In this document: piece by piece, positions 19,099-29,500 of the stretch
Position numbering within the stretch: position 1 is the first letter of the stretch
Layout of the letters: the number at the start of each line of letters is the position of its first letter
Assembly (NCBI GenBank): GCA_020027205.1
Contig: JAHRAQ010000009.1
Location: 1-64,000 of the forward strand
Origin: Nitrospirales bacterium
Lineage (GTDB): Bacteria > Nitrospirota > Nitrospiria > Nitrospirales > UBA8639
DNA length: 64,000 nt
Direction: 5' to 3'
The notes under the pieces: model-generated
Databases searched by the model: none
Seen by the model: only the letters and a program-made list of their open reading frames with translations
What the model was told of the DNA's origin: nothing
Position numbers and translations under genes: made by a program

Positions 19099-20347
19099 TA
19101 TGCACGTCTCCCCGTTCGTCGATTTTCCAACTTTGGATGGCGTTGTAATGATAGTACGAATTGACGCCGCGGAGGGCGACCAACTCCCGGCGCGCGGGCT
19201 GCCGGTAGCCGGTTTCGTCGGTGCAACGACTCTGGAGCACCGCTTCCCGGCCGTCCCACCGCCAGTCAAGTCGAAACCGGGTATGGCAGGCCGGCAACAC
19301 GGGGGTTTGCAACTGCGCGACGCGCCAACTGCGGCCTCCATCGACGCTGACGTCCACTTGCCCGACTCGCCCGCGCCCGCTCCACGCCAGCCCGCGGATT
19401 TCCACGTAACCCGGTTTCCGCACGCGCTGCCCGCCGGACGGCGCGGTGATGACCGACTTCGCGTCCATCTCGAACGTGAACTGACGCGCGGCGCCGTCCG
19501 GCATCAGGTCGGTATATTTCGCGGTTTCTTCACGAGTCATCCGTGGCGCGGACACCAGTTTCAACCGCCGCAGCCATTTAATGCACGTATTGCCTTCCCA
19601 TCCGGGCACCAGCAGTCGCAGCGGGTAGCCCTGTTCCGGGCGAAGCGGTTCCCCGTTTTGCGCGTAGCACAACAACGCGGTGTCCATCCTGGCCAACGGC
19701 AAACTGCGCGTCATCGCAGCGGCATCGCTGCCTTCGGCCAGCATCCAGGACGCTTCGGGGCGCAGCCCGGCTTCCCTCAACACCGTCGCGAGCGGCACCC
19801 CCGTCCACTCGCTGACGCTGGTGAGTCCGTGTGTGTCCTGCACCGTGACGCCCGCCGGCCCTTGCCATTCCCGCCCGCCGTTGCCGGCACATTCCACAAA
19901 GGCCAGCCGCGAGGTCGAGGGAAACTGTTTCAACTCATCCATGGTCAGGATCAACGGCCGTGTCACCAGGCCATGAATCAGGAGGCGGTGCCGCGCGGGA
20001 TCAATGAAGGGCACGCCGTTGTGGTGACGTTCAAAATGCAGCGCCGACGGGGTCACGATGCCGTGCAGGGCCTGCAATGGCGTTCGGGATCGCTGCGGCG
20101 TCGCCAGCCGCCGAGCATGTTCAAAGGTCGAGCGGCGGCCATAGTCCGTTGCCGGCGCGCCGGGCACGCGGGTGGGATCGACAGGCACGTCCGCCGCGCG
20201 GCCCGGCCACGGCGCCAGCAGCGCATGAGCCGCCGCCGCGCCCAGCGCCGACGCGGCCCCGACCAGAAACGCGCGCCGCGTCGGCGGGCCGATGTGCCGC
20301 GCGTCGATCATCGGGGAACCCGGTGTGTCCCGTGATTTTTTCATCAT
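19085..20347 (-). CDS. soxC: SoxC-like sulfur dehydrogenase molybdopterin subunit
   Basis: The product has 420 residues. The N-terminus carries a Tat signal (TRRAFLVGAASALGAAAAHALL). The Mo domain shows HGIVTPSALHFERHHNGVP, FVECAGNGG with the conserved Mo-ligand Cys, THGLTSVSEWTGVPL, and LLVPGWEGNTCIKWLRRLKL; a dimerisation domain follows. These words match SoxC more closely than general sulfite oxidase. SoxCD oxidises protein-bound sulfane sulfur in the thiosulfate pathway. The other sox genes (soxAXYZB) are not in this window, so a stand-alone sulfite dehydrogenase is the alternative. GGAGGG stands just before two adjacent ATGs. Confidence 0.88.
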   Translation of the reverse strand: MMKKSRDTPGSPMIDARHIGPPTRRAFLVGAASALGAAAAHALLAPWPGRAADVPVDPTRVPGAPATDYGRRSTFEHARRLATPQRSRTPLQALHGIVTPSALHFERHHNGVPFIDPARHRLLIHGLVTRPLILTMDELKQFPSTSRLAFVECAGNGGREWQGPAGVTVQDTHGLTSVSEWTGVPLATVLREAGLRPEASWMLAEGSDAAAMTRSLPLARMDTALLCYAQNGEPLRPEQGYPLRLLVPGWEGNTCIKWLRRLKLVSAPRMTREETAKYTDLMPDGAARQFTFEMDAKSVITAPSGGQRVRKPGYVEIRGLAWSGRGRVGQVDVSVDGGRSWRVAQLQTPVLPACHTRFRLDWRWDGREAVLQSRCTDETGYRQPARRELVALRGVNSYYHYNAIQSWKIDERGDVHNVQV

Positions 20348-20436
20348 CCCTCCGAACCCCGTGCCGCCATGCCCGGCCGAAGTTTAACCCGCAAAGCCGA
20401 CTCGCGCAAAGGCGCACGGGGGATTCCGCCCCCCGT

Positions 20437-21030
20437 CCGCCCCCGACGTTTTCAATCGGGGGTCGAGGGCAGGCTGCAACGCGCCCCCCTCCGTCATTCC
20501 CGACGTCTTTTGTCGGGAATCCATCCTGATTTCTGTCATTCCGCGTCGACGATGTTCAATGGCGGGACGAAGAAAAAGAAGGATGGATTCCCGATTACTA
20601 ACGTCGGGAATGACGGAGGGGGATGGATTCCCGATTGAAAACGCCTGCCCCCGACGTTATTAATCGGGGGTCGGGAATGACGGAGAGAGAAAGAGGGAAT
20701 GACGGAAAGAGAGGAATGCGAGAAGGACGACGCGCGGCATGGACGGCTTTTGCCCCCTCCGTCATTCCCGACGTCTTTTGTCGGGAATCCATCCTTCTGT
20801 TGTTCTTTCCTTCCGCATCCCAGGCAGGACGAGGAAAAAGCAGCTTGGATTCCGGCTTCCGCCGGAATGACGGAGGGAGGCATAACAGCATTTGTCTCCT
20901 TCCGTCGTTCCGCATCACCGACGTCCAATGGCCGGAGAACCGTGCGTACGCGGAATCCATCTGTAAGATGTCCAATAGCAGGACGAGGAAAAAGAAGGAC
21001 GGATTCCTGCCAGAAAATTGCAGGAATAGA
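20437..21030. repeat. REPIN-like palindromic repeats, cluster 6 (densest)
   Basis: At least eight palindromes of different stem types lie here: TTCCCGAC/GTCGGGAA pairs, two GCCCCCGA nested hairpins (20446-20463 and 20647-20670), one TTCCGGC/GCCGGAA element (20853-20872), long-loop TTCCGCG elements (20537 region, 20908-20960), and TTCCTGC/GCAGGAA (21003-21026). Some are joined tail to tail by GGAATGACGGAGAGA words. No gene is supported in the roughly 900 bases between soxC and the AT-rich gene. Confidence 0.88.
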
Positions 21031-21172
21031 TAAGAAGAAGCGGTAGCAGTCTCGAAATTACCTATAGGTCACGAGGCCAATGCTTGAATGTCCTAATTGC
21101 TTTATGGAGAAAAATTTACCAATATTTACCAAATAACTAATTATTTGATAAAAAAGAGAAAAATTGAATAAA

Positions 21173-21201
21173 TTGACATATTATTTGTTTTCTGATATTA
21201 C
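21173..21201 (+). promoter_or_regulatory. Near-consensus sigma-70 promoter of the AT-rich gene
   Basis: A perfect TTGACA -35, 17-bp spacer and TATTAC -10. The surrounding 21050-21240 stretch is AT-rich and has about six copies of the word TTACC on the plus strand (near 21058, 21117, 21127, 21198, 21212, 21235), which could be binding sites. Confidence 0.65.
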
Positions 21202-21268
21202 CATACAACGATTACCTTGGAATACCTAAAAAATTACCTATCGCGCACTTCAAAAGGAGGCAGGACAC

Positions 21269-21961
21269 ATGAATGGAGACAATCCCAGAAGCCAGTTGGC
21301 AGAAAAACGAGGGGGCCTATTGACGAAAATCAAGGAAGCCGCTCAAGAAGGGAAAACCCGGGAGGTTTTATCTATGACAGAAAAACTTCGGAAAATTGAG
21401 ATTTTAGTTGTTCGGGAAGAAAAACTTCGAAGTGATATCTCTGAACTGGATATCGAAAGTCCAGATTTACCCAGTCCAGATTTTCATTCCATGGAACGTA
21501 ACGTTGACAAGATTGTCGAGAATCCCAACAGAGGAGGAGAAATGTCAAGAAAAGCAATAGCCCAAGCAACCACCAATGCTTTTGTGAAAAAAATGTCTAA
21601 AGATGGCATTGTTCTCCGCTGGATCAAGTACAAAATTTACAAGACAGAATCGGGATATAAAGTCGGAATTGCTACGGCCAACGAAAAAGAAAACAGGAAG
21701 AATTGGTGGTGGCTGGGCTTGAAAGATAAAAGTTTTGATGTGGCTGTTTTGCTTTGTCGGCCTATCAAGGGAGAAACCATCGGAATATGCCTCCCGAATT
21801 CTTTCTTTCTTAAGTATGGCGAAAGCCTTAGCCGATCTCGACAAGGTGACATAAAGATTAATGTGTTCCAAAGGGAACACGGGTATGTAGTGCAAGTTCC
21901 AAAAATCGGCGCTATCAATATTGATCGGTTCATTGGAGATTACTCACCACTGACTATATAG
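21269..21961 (+). CDS. Unknown protein encoded on an AT-rich island
   Basis: The product has 230 residues and is not recognised. AGGAGG lies eight bases before the ATG, a stronger ribosome site than most genes here. Residues 1-90 are charged and helical (EKRGGLLTKIKEAAQEGKTREVLSMTEKLRKIEILVVREEKLRSDISEL), likely coiled-coil. Residues about 105-230 look like a compact alpha/beta domain (VLRWIKYKIYKTESGYKVGIATANEKENRKNWWWLGL ... FDVAVLLCRPIKGETIGICLP). Codon use is AT-rich with many AAA, AAT and ATT codons, unlike every neighbour, and the gene is flanked by repeats on both sides, so recent transfer is likely. No mobility gene is adjacent. The C-terminal half could be a nuclease-like or ligand-binding fold, but no catalytic motif is evident. 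Confidence 0.75.
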   Translation: MNGDNPRSQLAEKRGGLLTKIKEAAQEGKTREVLSMTEKLRKIEILVVREEKLRSDISELDIESPDLPSPDFHSMERNVDKIVENPNRGGEMSRKAIAQATTNAFVKKMSKDGIVLRWIKYKIYKTESGYKVGIATANEKENRKNWWWLGLKDKSFDVAVLLCRPIKGETIGICLPNSFFLKYGESLSRSRQGDIKINVFQREHGYVVQVPKIGAINIDRFIGDYSPLTI

Positions 21962-22010
21962 GACAAGCAAATCCTGTTTCCTACTACTCACCGAGAACAA
22001 CAACTCCTTC

Positions 22011-22245
22011 CCTTCCGTCATTCCGCGTCGACGATGTCCAATGGCGGGAGAAACGTGCGCGCGGAATCCATCCGTAAGAGGCTAATAGCAGAGCGAGGAA
22101 AAAGAAGGATGGATTCCCGATTAAAAATGTCGGGAATGACGGAGAGAGAAAGAGGGAATGACGGAAAAGGTACAGGAATGACGGCGGCAACGGGCGCGGG
22201 AATGACAGAAAGAGAAAGAGGGAATGACGGAAGGGCGGGCATGAC
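22011..22245. repeat. REPIN-like palindromic repeats, cluster 7
   Basis: A long-loop TTCCGCG ... CGCGGAA element (22021-22066), one TTCCCGAT-GTCGGGAA palindrome (22113-22136) and then four to five spaced GGAATGACGGA words up to 22245. From 22246 to 22422 only a weak TTGACT-N17-GTAAAC promoter (22283-22311) for the glucosidase gene is visible. Confidence 0.8.
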
Positions 22246-22422
22246 GGGCCGGTTGCAAATTGGGGTACGAACGGCTTTTTGCTTGACTATCCGTTGCCGG
22301 CTTCGGTAAACCGACTCAACACGAACGGTGCGACCGGCCGAACACGTTGCGGGACGGCGCGCCGTGAACGCGCCGGGGGGCCACGGCCGCCGAGCGGGCG
22401 TCCCCGTCACCGGAAATCACAC

Positions 22423-24240
22423 ATGCCCTACCAGCCTATTGAAAATTACGGGTTAATCGGCAACATGCGCACCAGCGCGCTGGTGGGCGTGGACGGCTCC
22501 ATCGACTGGTTCTGTTTTCCCCACTTCGATTCGCCCAGCGTGTTCGGCGCGGTGCTGGACGACCGCAAGGGCGGGTGGTTCAAAATTGAGACCTCGAAAA
22601 ACACGGTGAAGCACAAACAATTCTACTGGCCCGACACCAACGTCCTCGTCACCCGGTTTCTTTCGAAAGAAGGCGTGGGGCAGATCATCGACTTTATGCC
22701 GGTGGCGCCGAAGGACGCCGAGGCCGGTCACTGCATCATTCGCCACGTCCAGGCGATTCGCGGCAGTCTCAATTTTCGCCTGGAATGTTTTCCGGCGTTT
22801 AATTACGCGCAGGACACCCATACCACCACCCTGACCCGCGACGGCGCGCGCTTCGACACCGAGGGGCTGTCCATGTGTCTGGGGGCCACCGTCCCCCTGC
22901 GGCGGGAAGGCAACGGCGTGGTCGCCGAGTTTGCGGTTCAGGAAGGACACAAGGAGAGTTTTTCGTTTCAGGAATCCGGGCGGAACGATGACCCCTGCGC
23001 GGCCATGTCGCGGGACCTGGCCGAGACGCTTTTCCGTCAGACCGTGGACTACTGGCGGCAATGGCTGGCCCAATGCACCTACCGGGGGCGGTGGCGCGAA
23101 GTGGTGCAGCGATCGGCCCTGACGCTCAAACTGCTGACCTTTGAACCCACCGGCGCCATTATCGCGGCGCCGACGTGCAACCTGCCGGAAGCCGTCGGCG
23201 GACAGCGCAACTGGGATTACCGCTACACCTGGATTCGAGACGCGGCGTTCACCCTCTACGGCCTTCTGCGCATCGGATTCACCAAGGAAGCCGGACACTT
23301 CATGCAGTGGCTCGAAGCCCGCTGTCACGAACTGCATCCCGACGGATCGCTGCAAATCATGTACGGCATCGACGGCCGTCACGTATTGCGGGAAACCACG
23401 TTGTCCCATCTGGACGGCTATCGAGGCTCGCGTCCCGTGCGCGTGGGCAATGACGCCTACAACCAACTGCAACTGGACATTTACGGTGAATTGCTGGATT
23501 CGGTCTATCTCTACAACAAATACGGCGCGCCGATTTCCTACGACCTGTGGCGGCACCTGCGCCGCCTGGTGAACTGGGTGTGCGACAACTGGATGCGCCC
23601 GGACGAAGGCGTCTGGGAAGTGCGCAGCGGCCCGCAGCATTTCCTGTATTCCAAACTCATGTGCTGGGTCGCCATTGACCGGGGGCTGCGGCTGGCCGAC
23701 CGGCGCTCCTTTCCCGCCGACCGCGACCGGTGGCTGAAAATACGGGATGAGATTTACGAAGAGATCATGGCGAAAGGCTGGAACGAAACCCGGCGGGCCT
23801 TCGTGCAGCATTACGGCAGCGCCACGCTGGACGCGGCCAATCTCATGATGCCCCTGGTCTTTTTTGTCTCCCCGACCGACCCCCGGATGATCCACACCCT
23901 GCAGGCGATTAATCAGGCCCCGGAGAAGGGCGGCCTGGTCGCCAACGCGCTGGTGTACCGGTACAACCTCCGCGAAACAAAGGACGGCCTCGACGGCGAA
24001 GAAGGCACGTTCAACATCTGCACGTTCTGGCTGGTCGAGGCGCTCACCCGCGCGGGGCGGACGGACGAAGCGCGGCTCATGTTCGAACAGATGCTCGGCT
24101 ACGCCAATCACCTGGGGCTGTATGCCGAAGAAACCGGACAGCACGGCGAAAGTCTGGGCAACTTCCCGCAGGCGTTCACGCACCTGGGGTTGATCAGCGC
24201 GGCGTTCAACCTGGACCGGGCGTTGGGACACCGGGGCTGA
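22423..24240 (+). CDS. Glycoside hydrolase family 15 protein (glucoamylase/trehalase-like)
   Basis: The product has 605 residues. The ATG at 22423 opens the family N-terminus ([44 protein letters not shown]). A beta-sandwich domain of about 240 residues precedes the alpha/alpha barrel, marked by [43 protein letters not shown] and [20 protein letters not shown]. Enzymes of this group hydrolyse terminal glucose from maltodextrins or trehalose by inversion with two catalytic Glu residues. No signal peptide is present, so it is cytoplasmic and probably used for internal glycogen or trehalose. The next gene starts four bases after the stop. Confidence 0.93.
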   Translation: MPYQPIENYGLIGNMRTSALVGVDGSIDWFCFPHFDSPSVFGAVLDDRKGGWFKIETSKNTVKHKQFYWPDTNVLVTRFLSKEGVGQIIDFMPVAPKDAEAGHCIIRHVQAIRGSLNFRLECFPAFNYAQDTHTTTLTRDGARFDTEGLSMCLGATVPLRREGNGVVAEFAVQEGHKESFSFQESGRNDDPCAAMSRDLAETLFRQTVDYWRQWLAQCTYRGRWREVVQRSALTLKLLTFEPTGAIIAAPTCNLPEAVGGQRNWDYRYTWIRDAAFTLYGLLRIGFTKEAGHFMQWLEARCHELHPDGSLQIMYGIDGRHVLRETTLSHLDGYRGSRPVRVGNDAYNQLQLDIYGELLDSVYLYNKYGAPISYDLWRHLRRLVNWVCDNWMRPDEGVWEVRSGPQHFLYSKLMCWVAIDRGLRLADRRSFPADRDRWLKIRDEIYEEIMAKGWNETRRAFVQHYGSATLDAANLMMPLVFFVSPTDPRMIHTLQAINQAPEKGGLVANALVYRYNLRETKDGLDGEEGTFNICTFWLVEALTRAGRTDEARLMFEQMLGYANHLGLYAEETGQHGESLGNFPQAFTHLGLISAAFNLDRALGHRG

Positions 24241-24244
24241 CCTC

Positions 24245-25570
24245 ATGGCGTCGCCCGATGCGCGCCCGCGACCCGGCGCGCGGCCGCGCAATGTTCATAC
24301 GCTGCTGAAGGCCCGCCTGCCCGCCCGGCTTTTCCAAATCCTGCGACAGGCCGGGACGACGGGCGACCGGCAACAAACGCCCGTGTACGCAGTCGGCGGG
24401 TTTGTCCGCGATCTCCTGCTCAACACGCCGACGGGCGACGTGGATCTGGTCGTGGAAGGCCGCGGGATTCGTTTCGCCAAAACCTTCGCGCAACACCACA
24501 AGGCCCGCGTCACCGCGCATGAACGGTTCGGCACCGCCACCGTGACCTTCGCGGACGGGCACAGACTCGACATCGCCACGGCTCGAACGGAACGATACGC
24601 GCGGCCGGCCGCGCTCCCCACCGTGACGCCGGGGACCATCGGGGACGATCTGGCCCGGCGGGATTTCACGATCAACGCCCTGGCCGTCCGGCTCAACCCC
24701 GCCCGTTTCGGCGATCTGGTGGACGTCCTCGGCGGCGAGCGGGACCTGCGCGGCAAGACCATTCGCGTCCTGCACGAGCGCAGTTTCATCGAAGACCCGA
24801 CCCGCGCGTTCCGCGCCATTCGCTTTGAGCAACGCCTGGGTTTTCGATTGAGCAGGGACACCGCGCGCCTGCTACGGGAGGCGGCGCGACGCCGCGTCGT
24901 TCGCCGACTCTCCCCGTCACGACTGTCGGACGCCGTCATCCACGTCCTGTCGGAACGCGACCCCGGCGCCATTCTGGCCGGACTGGCGGACTTCGATCTG
25001 CTTCACGACATTCACCCGCGCCTGCGATGGTCGCCGGCGGCGGCCCGCCTGCTGAAAGACGCCGGCCGAGTTCTTGCGCGGCACACCCGCATCCATCCCG
25101 ACCGGCCCGTGCAGCCCTGGGTCGTCTACGGCATGGCCGTGATGTCGACTCTGCCCCGCCCGGCCGTCAACGCCGTCCTTGCCCGGCTGCCGTTTCCCCG
25201 GCGTCAGGCCCACCTCATACTCCAGGCCATGCACACACGCGACCGCCTGCTACCCGCCCTGGCACAACGGCGGCGCGTCGTCCCGCTCGAAACGATTCGT
25301 CTCCTTCGCACACTTCCGGACGAGACGCTGATTTTTCTTCGGGCCGCCGTCCCGTCGGCGACGGGCAAACGACGCCTGTCCGCCCTGCTCGCCGCCGCTC
25401 AACGCGCGACGCCGGTCTTAACCGGCCACGACCTGCGCGCGATGGGCCTCACCCCGGGGCCTCTGTACACGCGCATCCTGAACCGACTGTGGGACGCGCG
25501 CCTGAAAGGCGCCGTCACCACCGAAACCGGCGAACGCCGCCTGGTCGCCCGCCTGACACGCCCGTCATAA
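24245..25570 (+). CDS. CCA tRNA nucleotidyltransferase / poly(A) polymerase family protein
   Basis: The product has 441 residues. The head domain shows VGGFVRDLLLNTPTGDVDLVVEG, with GG and the catalytic DxD, then RRDFTINALAVRL and ERSFIEDPTRAFRAIRFEQRLGF, the signature of class II nucleotidyltransferases. The neck, body and tail follow without an HD phosphohydrolase motif. It adds CCA, or only A or CC as in split-function species, to tRNA 3' ends; the exact specificity cannot be read. The one tRNA in the window already encodes CCA. It is cotranscribed with the glucosidase gene. Confidence 0.9.
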   Translation: MASPDARPRPGARPRNVHTLLKARLPARLFQILRQAGTTGDRQQTPVYAVGGFVRDLLLNTPTGDVDLVVEGRGIRFAKTFAQHHKARVTAHERFGTATVTFADGHRLDIATARTERYARPAALPTVTPGTIGDDLARRDFTINALAVRLNPARFGDLVDVLGGERDLRGKTIRVLHERSFIEDPTRAFRAIRFEQRLGFRLSRDTARLLREAARRRVVRRLSPSRLSDAVIHVLSERDPGAILAGLADFDLLHDIHPRLRWSPAAARLLKDAGRVLARHTRIHPDRPVQPWVVYGMAVMSTLPRPAVNAVLARLPFPRRQAHLILQAMHTRDRLLPALAQRRRVVPLETIRLLRTLPDETLIFLRAAVPSATGKRRLSALLAAAQRATPVLTGHDLRAMGLTPGPLYTRILNRLWDARLKGAVTTETGERRLVARLTRPS

Positions 25571-25589
25571 ACACCGCTCCCCGCCGTGT

Positions 25590-26112
25590 CTTGAGCGAGG
25601 GCGGGAATCCAGCCAGCCACCTTCCGTCATCCCCTCCCCCTCCTTCCGTCATTCCCGCTTTCTCTTTCCGTCACTCCCTCCCCCTCTTTCCGTCATTCCC
25701 GACGTTAGTAATCGGGAATCCATCCTTCTGTTGTATTGTCCTTTTTTCCGCCCTGCCATTAACATCTTCCAGATGGATTCCGCGCACCCATGGTTCCCCT
25801 GCCGTTGAACATCGTCGACGCGGAATGACGGAAATCAGGATGGATTCCCGACAAAAGACGTCGGGAATGACGGAGGGAGACAAATGCCGTCATGTCCGCA
25901 TCCCTTCCTTCTCCGTCATTCCCGGCACCGCCGCCATTCCCTCCCCCTCTTTCCGTCATTCCCGACATTTTTAATCGGGAATCCATCTTTCTGTTGTATT
26001 GTACTTTTTTCCGCCCTGCCATTGACATCTTCCAGATGGATTCCGCGTGCCCACAGTTCTCCTGCCATTAGACATCAATGACGCGGAATGACGGAGGAGG
26101 CAAAGCGGGAAT
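25590..26112. repeat. REPIN-like palindromic repeats, cluster 8
   Basis: Two near-identical composite units lie in tandem (about 25694-25880 and 25960-26095). Each has a TTCCCGAC or TTCCCGACA element, a TGTTGTATTGTCCTTTTTTCC-like spacer and a long-loop element ending CGCGGAATGACGG. The first unit also has a TTCCCGAC/GTCGGGAA element at its end. Runs of CCGTCATTCCC words (25620-25700) precede them. No gene is supported between 25571 and 26268. Confidence 0.85.
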
Positions 26113-26268
26113 CCAGCCGTCCCACTCCGTCCGCCTGCTCCCGGCGCCATGCTTCTCTTTTGGCGCGGGACACGGTAAGATGCGCCATGCCCGTGCTCCC
26201 GCCCATCGAAACATTTCCGCCGACACGGGACGCGCCGCGCCATGTTCACCACTTCGCCGGTCACGACT

Positions 26269-26583
26269 ATGCGAAAAGTTTTCAGTTCGCATAATCTGGT
26301 GGAAGTCGAGTCGTTCAAAGAACTCCTCGAGCAGGAACACATTCCCTCGTGGATCAAAAACCAGCGGGGTTCCTCACTGGCCGGCGAGGTGCCGTTCGCG
26401 GAAGTTTTTCCCGAACTCTGGGTGTTGAACGACGACGACTATCCCGCGGCGCGTGAATTATGGGAACACTGGCGCGCCGCCGTGCCGTCGGCGTCCACGG
26501 ACTGGACCTGCGCCGGCTGCGGAGAATCTCACGAGAGGGATTTTACGACGTGCTGGCAGTGCGGACGCGACCGCCCCACCTGA
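26269..26583 (+). CDS. DUF2007-like protein with C-terminal zinc ribbon
   Basis: The product has 104 residues. The start MRKVFSSHNLVEVESFKELLEQEHIPSWIKNQ matches the DUF2007 pattern; an ATG nine codons earlier (26242) is the alternative and has a slightly better upstream GGGA. The remainder of the DUF2007 fold (FPELWVLNDDDYPAARELWEHW) is followed by WTCAGCGESHERDFTTCWQCG, a four-Cys zinc ribbon of the RanBP2-like kind. DUF2007 proteins are called putative signal-transducing proteins, without known partner. It ends 17 bases before the convergent acyltransferase gene. Confidence 0.8.
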   Translation: MRKVFSSHNLVEVESFKELLEQEHIPSWIKNQRGSSLAGEVPFAEVFPELWVLNDDDYPAARELWEHWRAAVPSASTDWTCAGCGESHERDFTTCWQCGRDRPT

Positions 26584-26599
26584 CCCAACGCCGCCCCGC

Positions 26600-29500
26600 C
26601 TATCCGGCCGCGAAGCGTTCCATGGCCATGTGTTTGATGGCGCGGAGGTCCAGTTTGCCGGTTCCCAGGACCGGAATCTGATCGACCTTGAAGAAGGCGT
26701 CTTTGCGCGGGAGAAATAAATTCGGCAAGCCCTCGGCGGCGACCCGTTCCAGCAGACCCGGAATGGCGTCTTCATCCACCGTGTGCAGCACCGCCAGTTG
26801 CTCCCCTTTCCGTTCGTCCGGCACGGACGTCACGGCAAACACCTGCGTTTCGGCGCCGGCCGCCTGATGCAGGGCCTCTTCGACTTTCCCATGCGGCACC
26901 ATCTCGCCGCCGATTTTGGCAAAGCGGGACAGCCGGTCCGTGATGGTGAGGAATCCGTCTTCATCAAGGACGGCCATATCCCCCGTGACGTACCAGCCGT
27001 CACGCATGGCGCCGGCCGTCAGGTCCGCACGATGCAAATAGCCGCGCATCAGATTCGGCCCCTTCACGAGCAACATGCCGGAATCTCCGACGGGCACGGG
27101 AGCATACGAGTCGGGGTCCACAAGGCGGACGGCCACGCCGGGCAGAGGGCGGCCGACGGTGCCGCGCCTCGACGCCGGCTGGTAATAACCCGCCGCGCGA
27201 AAATCCGGGCAGTTCACGGCAATCACGGGCGCGCATTCCGTCACCCCGTAGCCTTCGATGGGGCGAATCCCGAACTTTTCTTCAAACGCGCCGGCCAGCC
27301 GCTCCGATAATTTTTCCGCTCCGGTCAGCACAATGCGAAGCGAACCCAGTTGATCCGGGGTGCATCGCCGCCAGTACAACTGCAAAAACGTCGGCGTCGT
27401 GATGAGGATGGTGACGCGGTGCCGGTGAATGAGGTCGCCGATGGCGCCCGCGTCGAGAGGCGTGGGATGATACACCACGCCCATGCCGTGATTGACGGCC
27501 AGCCAGATCGTCGCCAGATACCCGAAGGAATGAAAGAACGGCAGAATCCCCAGCAGGCGGTCATCGCGGCCCAGGTGCATGACCTGCGCCACCCCTTCGA
27601 CATTGGAGTCGATGTTGAAATGCGTGAGCATGACCCCCTTCGGCTCTCCCGTGCTGCCGCTGCTGAAAATAATCGTCGCCAGATCGTCCATCCGCGAACG
27701 ACCGACCGTCCCGGCATACCGCTCCAACACGCCCATGGGCGCGCCGAGCGCCAGCGCCAGCGCCGTCATCCGTGCGGCTGTCCCGATGGCGGCGCGCACG
27801 TCGTCGATCCAAATGACGGTGACGCCGTCGGGCGCGTCCAGGTTTGCTTTCTCCATGAACACGCGGCTGGCCACCACCGTGTCGAGACCGGCGGCCTTCA
27901 CCGCCGCCGCCATTCCGTCGCGCCCGGTCGTGTAATTGAGATTCACGGTCGTCCGCCCCGACAGCGTGGCCGCAAGATTGACCAGCGCGCCGCCGACGCT
28001 GGGCGGCAGCAGGATGCCCACGACGCGCTGCCGCTTCCAGTGCGGGCGGAGCGCGCGCGCCAGCGCGAGGGCGCCGACAAGCGATTGCAGACAGGTGACG
28101 CCGGGCCGGGTCGCGTCGGCAAACGCGACGCGCAGCGGATGACGGCGCGCCGCGCGCACAAAGGAATGCTGAAGCGGCCGCCGGTCGGCCTTGCGGTAAT
28201 GCCAGACTTCTTCGCCCAGTTCCTGAACGCGCTGCCGCACGTCGGCGGCCGTCGATGTGGAGGGCATGGGCGCGCCGTAGGCCACGGTCACGGGATAGGG
28301 CACGCGCTCCGGCCGCTTCATCAGAAATTTCCCGCCGATAAAACTGAAGATGCTGCCCCAGACCCGGTCGAGATGGACGGGAATCACGGGCACATCCCGC
28401 CCCTTCACGATGCGCTCGAACCCCTGGCGGAACGACAACAGGCCGCCCGTGCGCGTAATCTGTCCTTCGGGAAACACGCAGACCAACTCCCCGTCGTCCA
28501 GTTGCCGGCCGGCTTCGCGCAGTGAATGAAGAATCTCACGGGGAGTCCCGCGCGCGGAAATGGGAATCGCGCCCAGAATCCGCGCGAACCGATGCACGAC
28601 CGGGCGTTCGTAATACTGCCGGTCCACGACAAAGCGAATCGGACGATCCACGCTCGCCAGCAACAGCAGCCCGTCCACAAACGACACGTGATTCGGCAGC
28701 AGCAACGCGCCGCCCCGTTCCGGCACATGGTCCCGCCCCACCACGCGCAGGCGGTAGAGCGTGTGCGTGCAGAGAAAGAGCGCCATGCGGAGAAACGTTT
28801 CCGGCATCACCCGCACGGCCCACACCGTCAGGCCGGCCGTGACCAGCCCCGACACCAGCAGAATCTCGCCGGCGTTGAACCCCGACAGCGACAACCCCCA
28901 TGCCGCCACCGACCCGGCCATCACGCCGCTGAAGACAAAGATGTTGTTGAAGGCAATGACGGCGCCGCGCCGGTCGTCCGGCGCGCGCCATTGAATCAGC
29001 GCGTTCAGCGGCACCACGATGAACCCGCTGGCCACGCCCAGCCATCCCATGCCGGCCACCGTCCCCGTCACGCCGGGACGCATCGCGCCCAGGACGACCA
29101 GCCCCGCCGCAAGTCCAATCGCCCCCAACGGAATCTGCCCCACCTCCACTTTCGAGTTCGACAGTCTGCCCGCCGCAACGGACCCAATCCCCACGCCGAT
29201 GCCGAAGGCGGCCAACGGCACGCCGGACCACGCATCGGACAATCCCAGCACGGCCTTCGCATACACCAGAATATCCTGTCCGACCAGACTGGCGACGGTC
29301 CAATACGCCACGCTGCCCAGAATCCCCAATCGCAGAACACGGTCCGCCCGCGCCGCCGTCCAGGCGCCGCGCAACGTGGCGCCGACCCCGCCGTCCGTCC
29401 GCGCGCGCGGCACGGCCGGAATCAGGAACGACGCCGCAAACCCCGCCAGCGAACAACACAGCAGCGCCAGGCAGGCCAGCCACGGCGACGCCCCCGCCAG

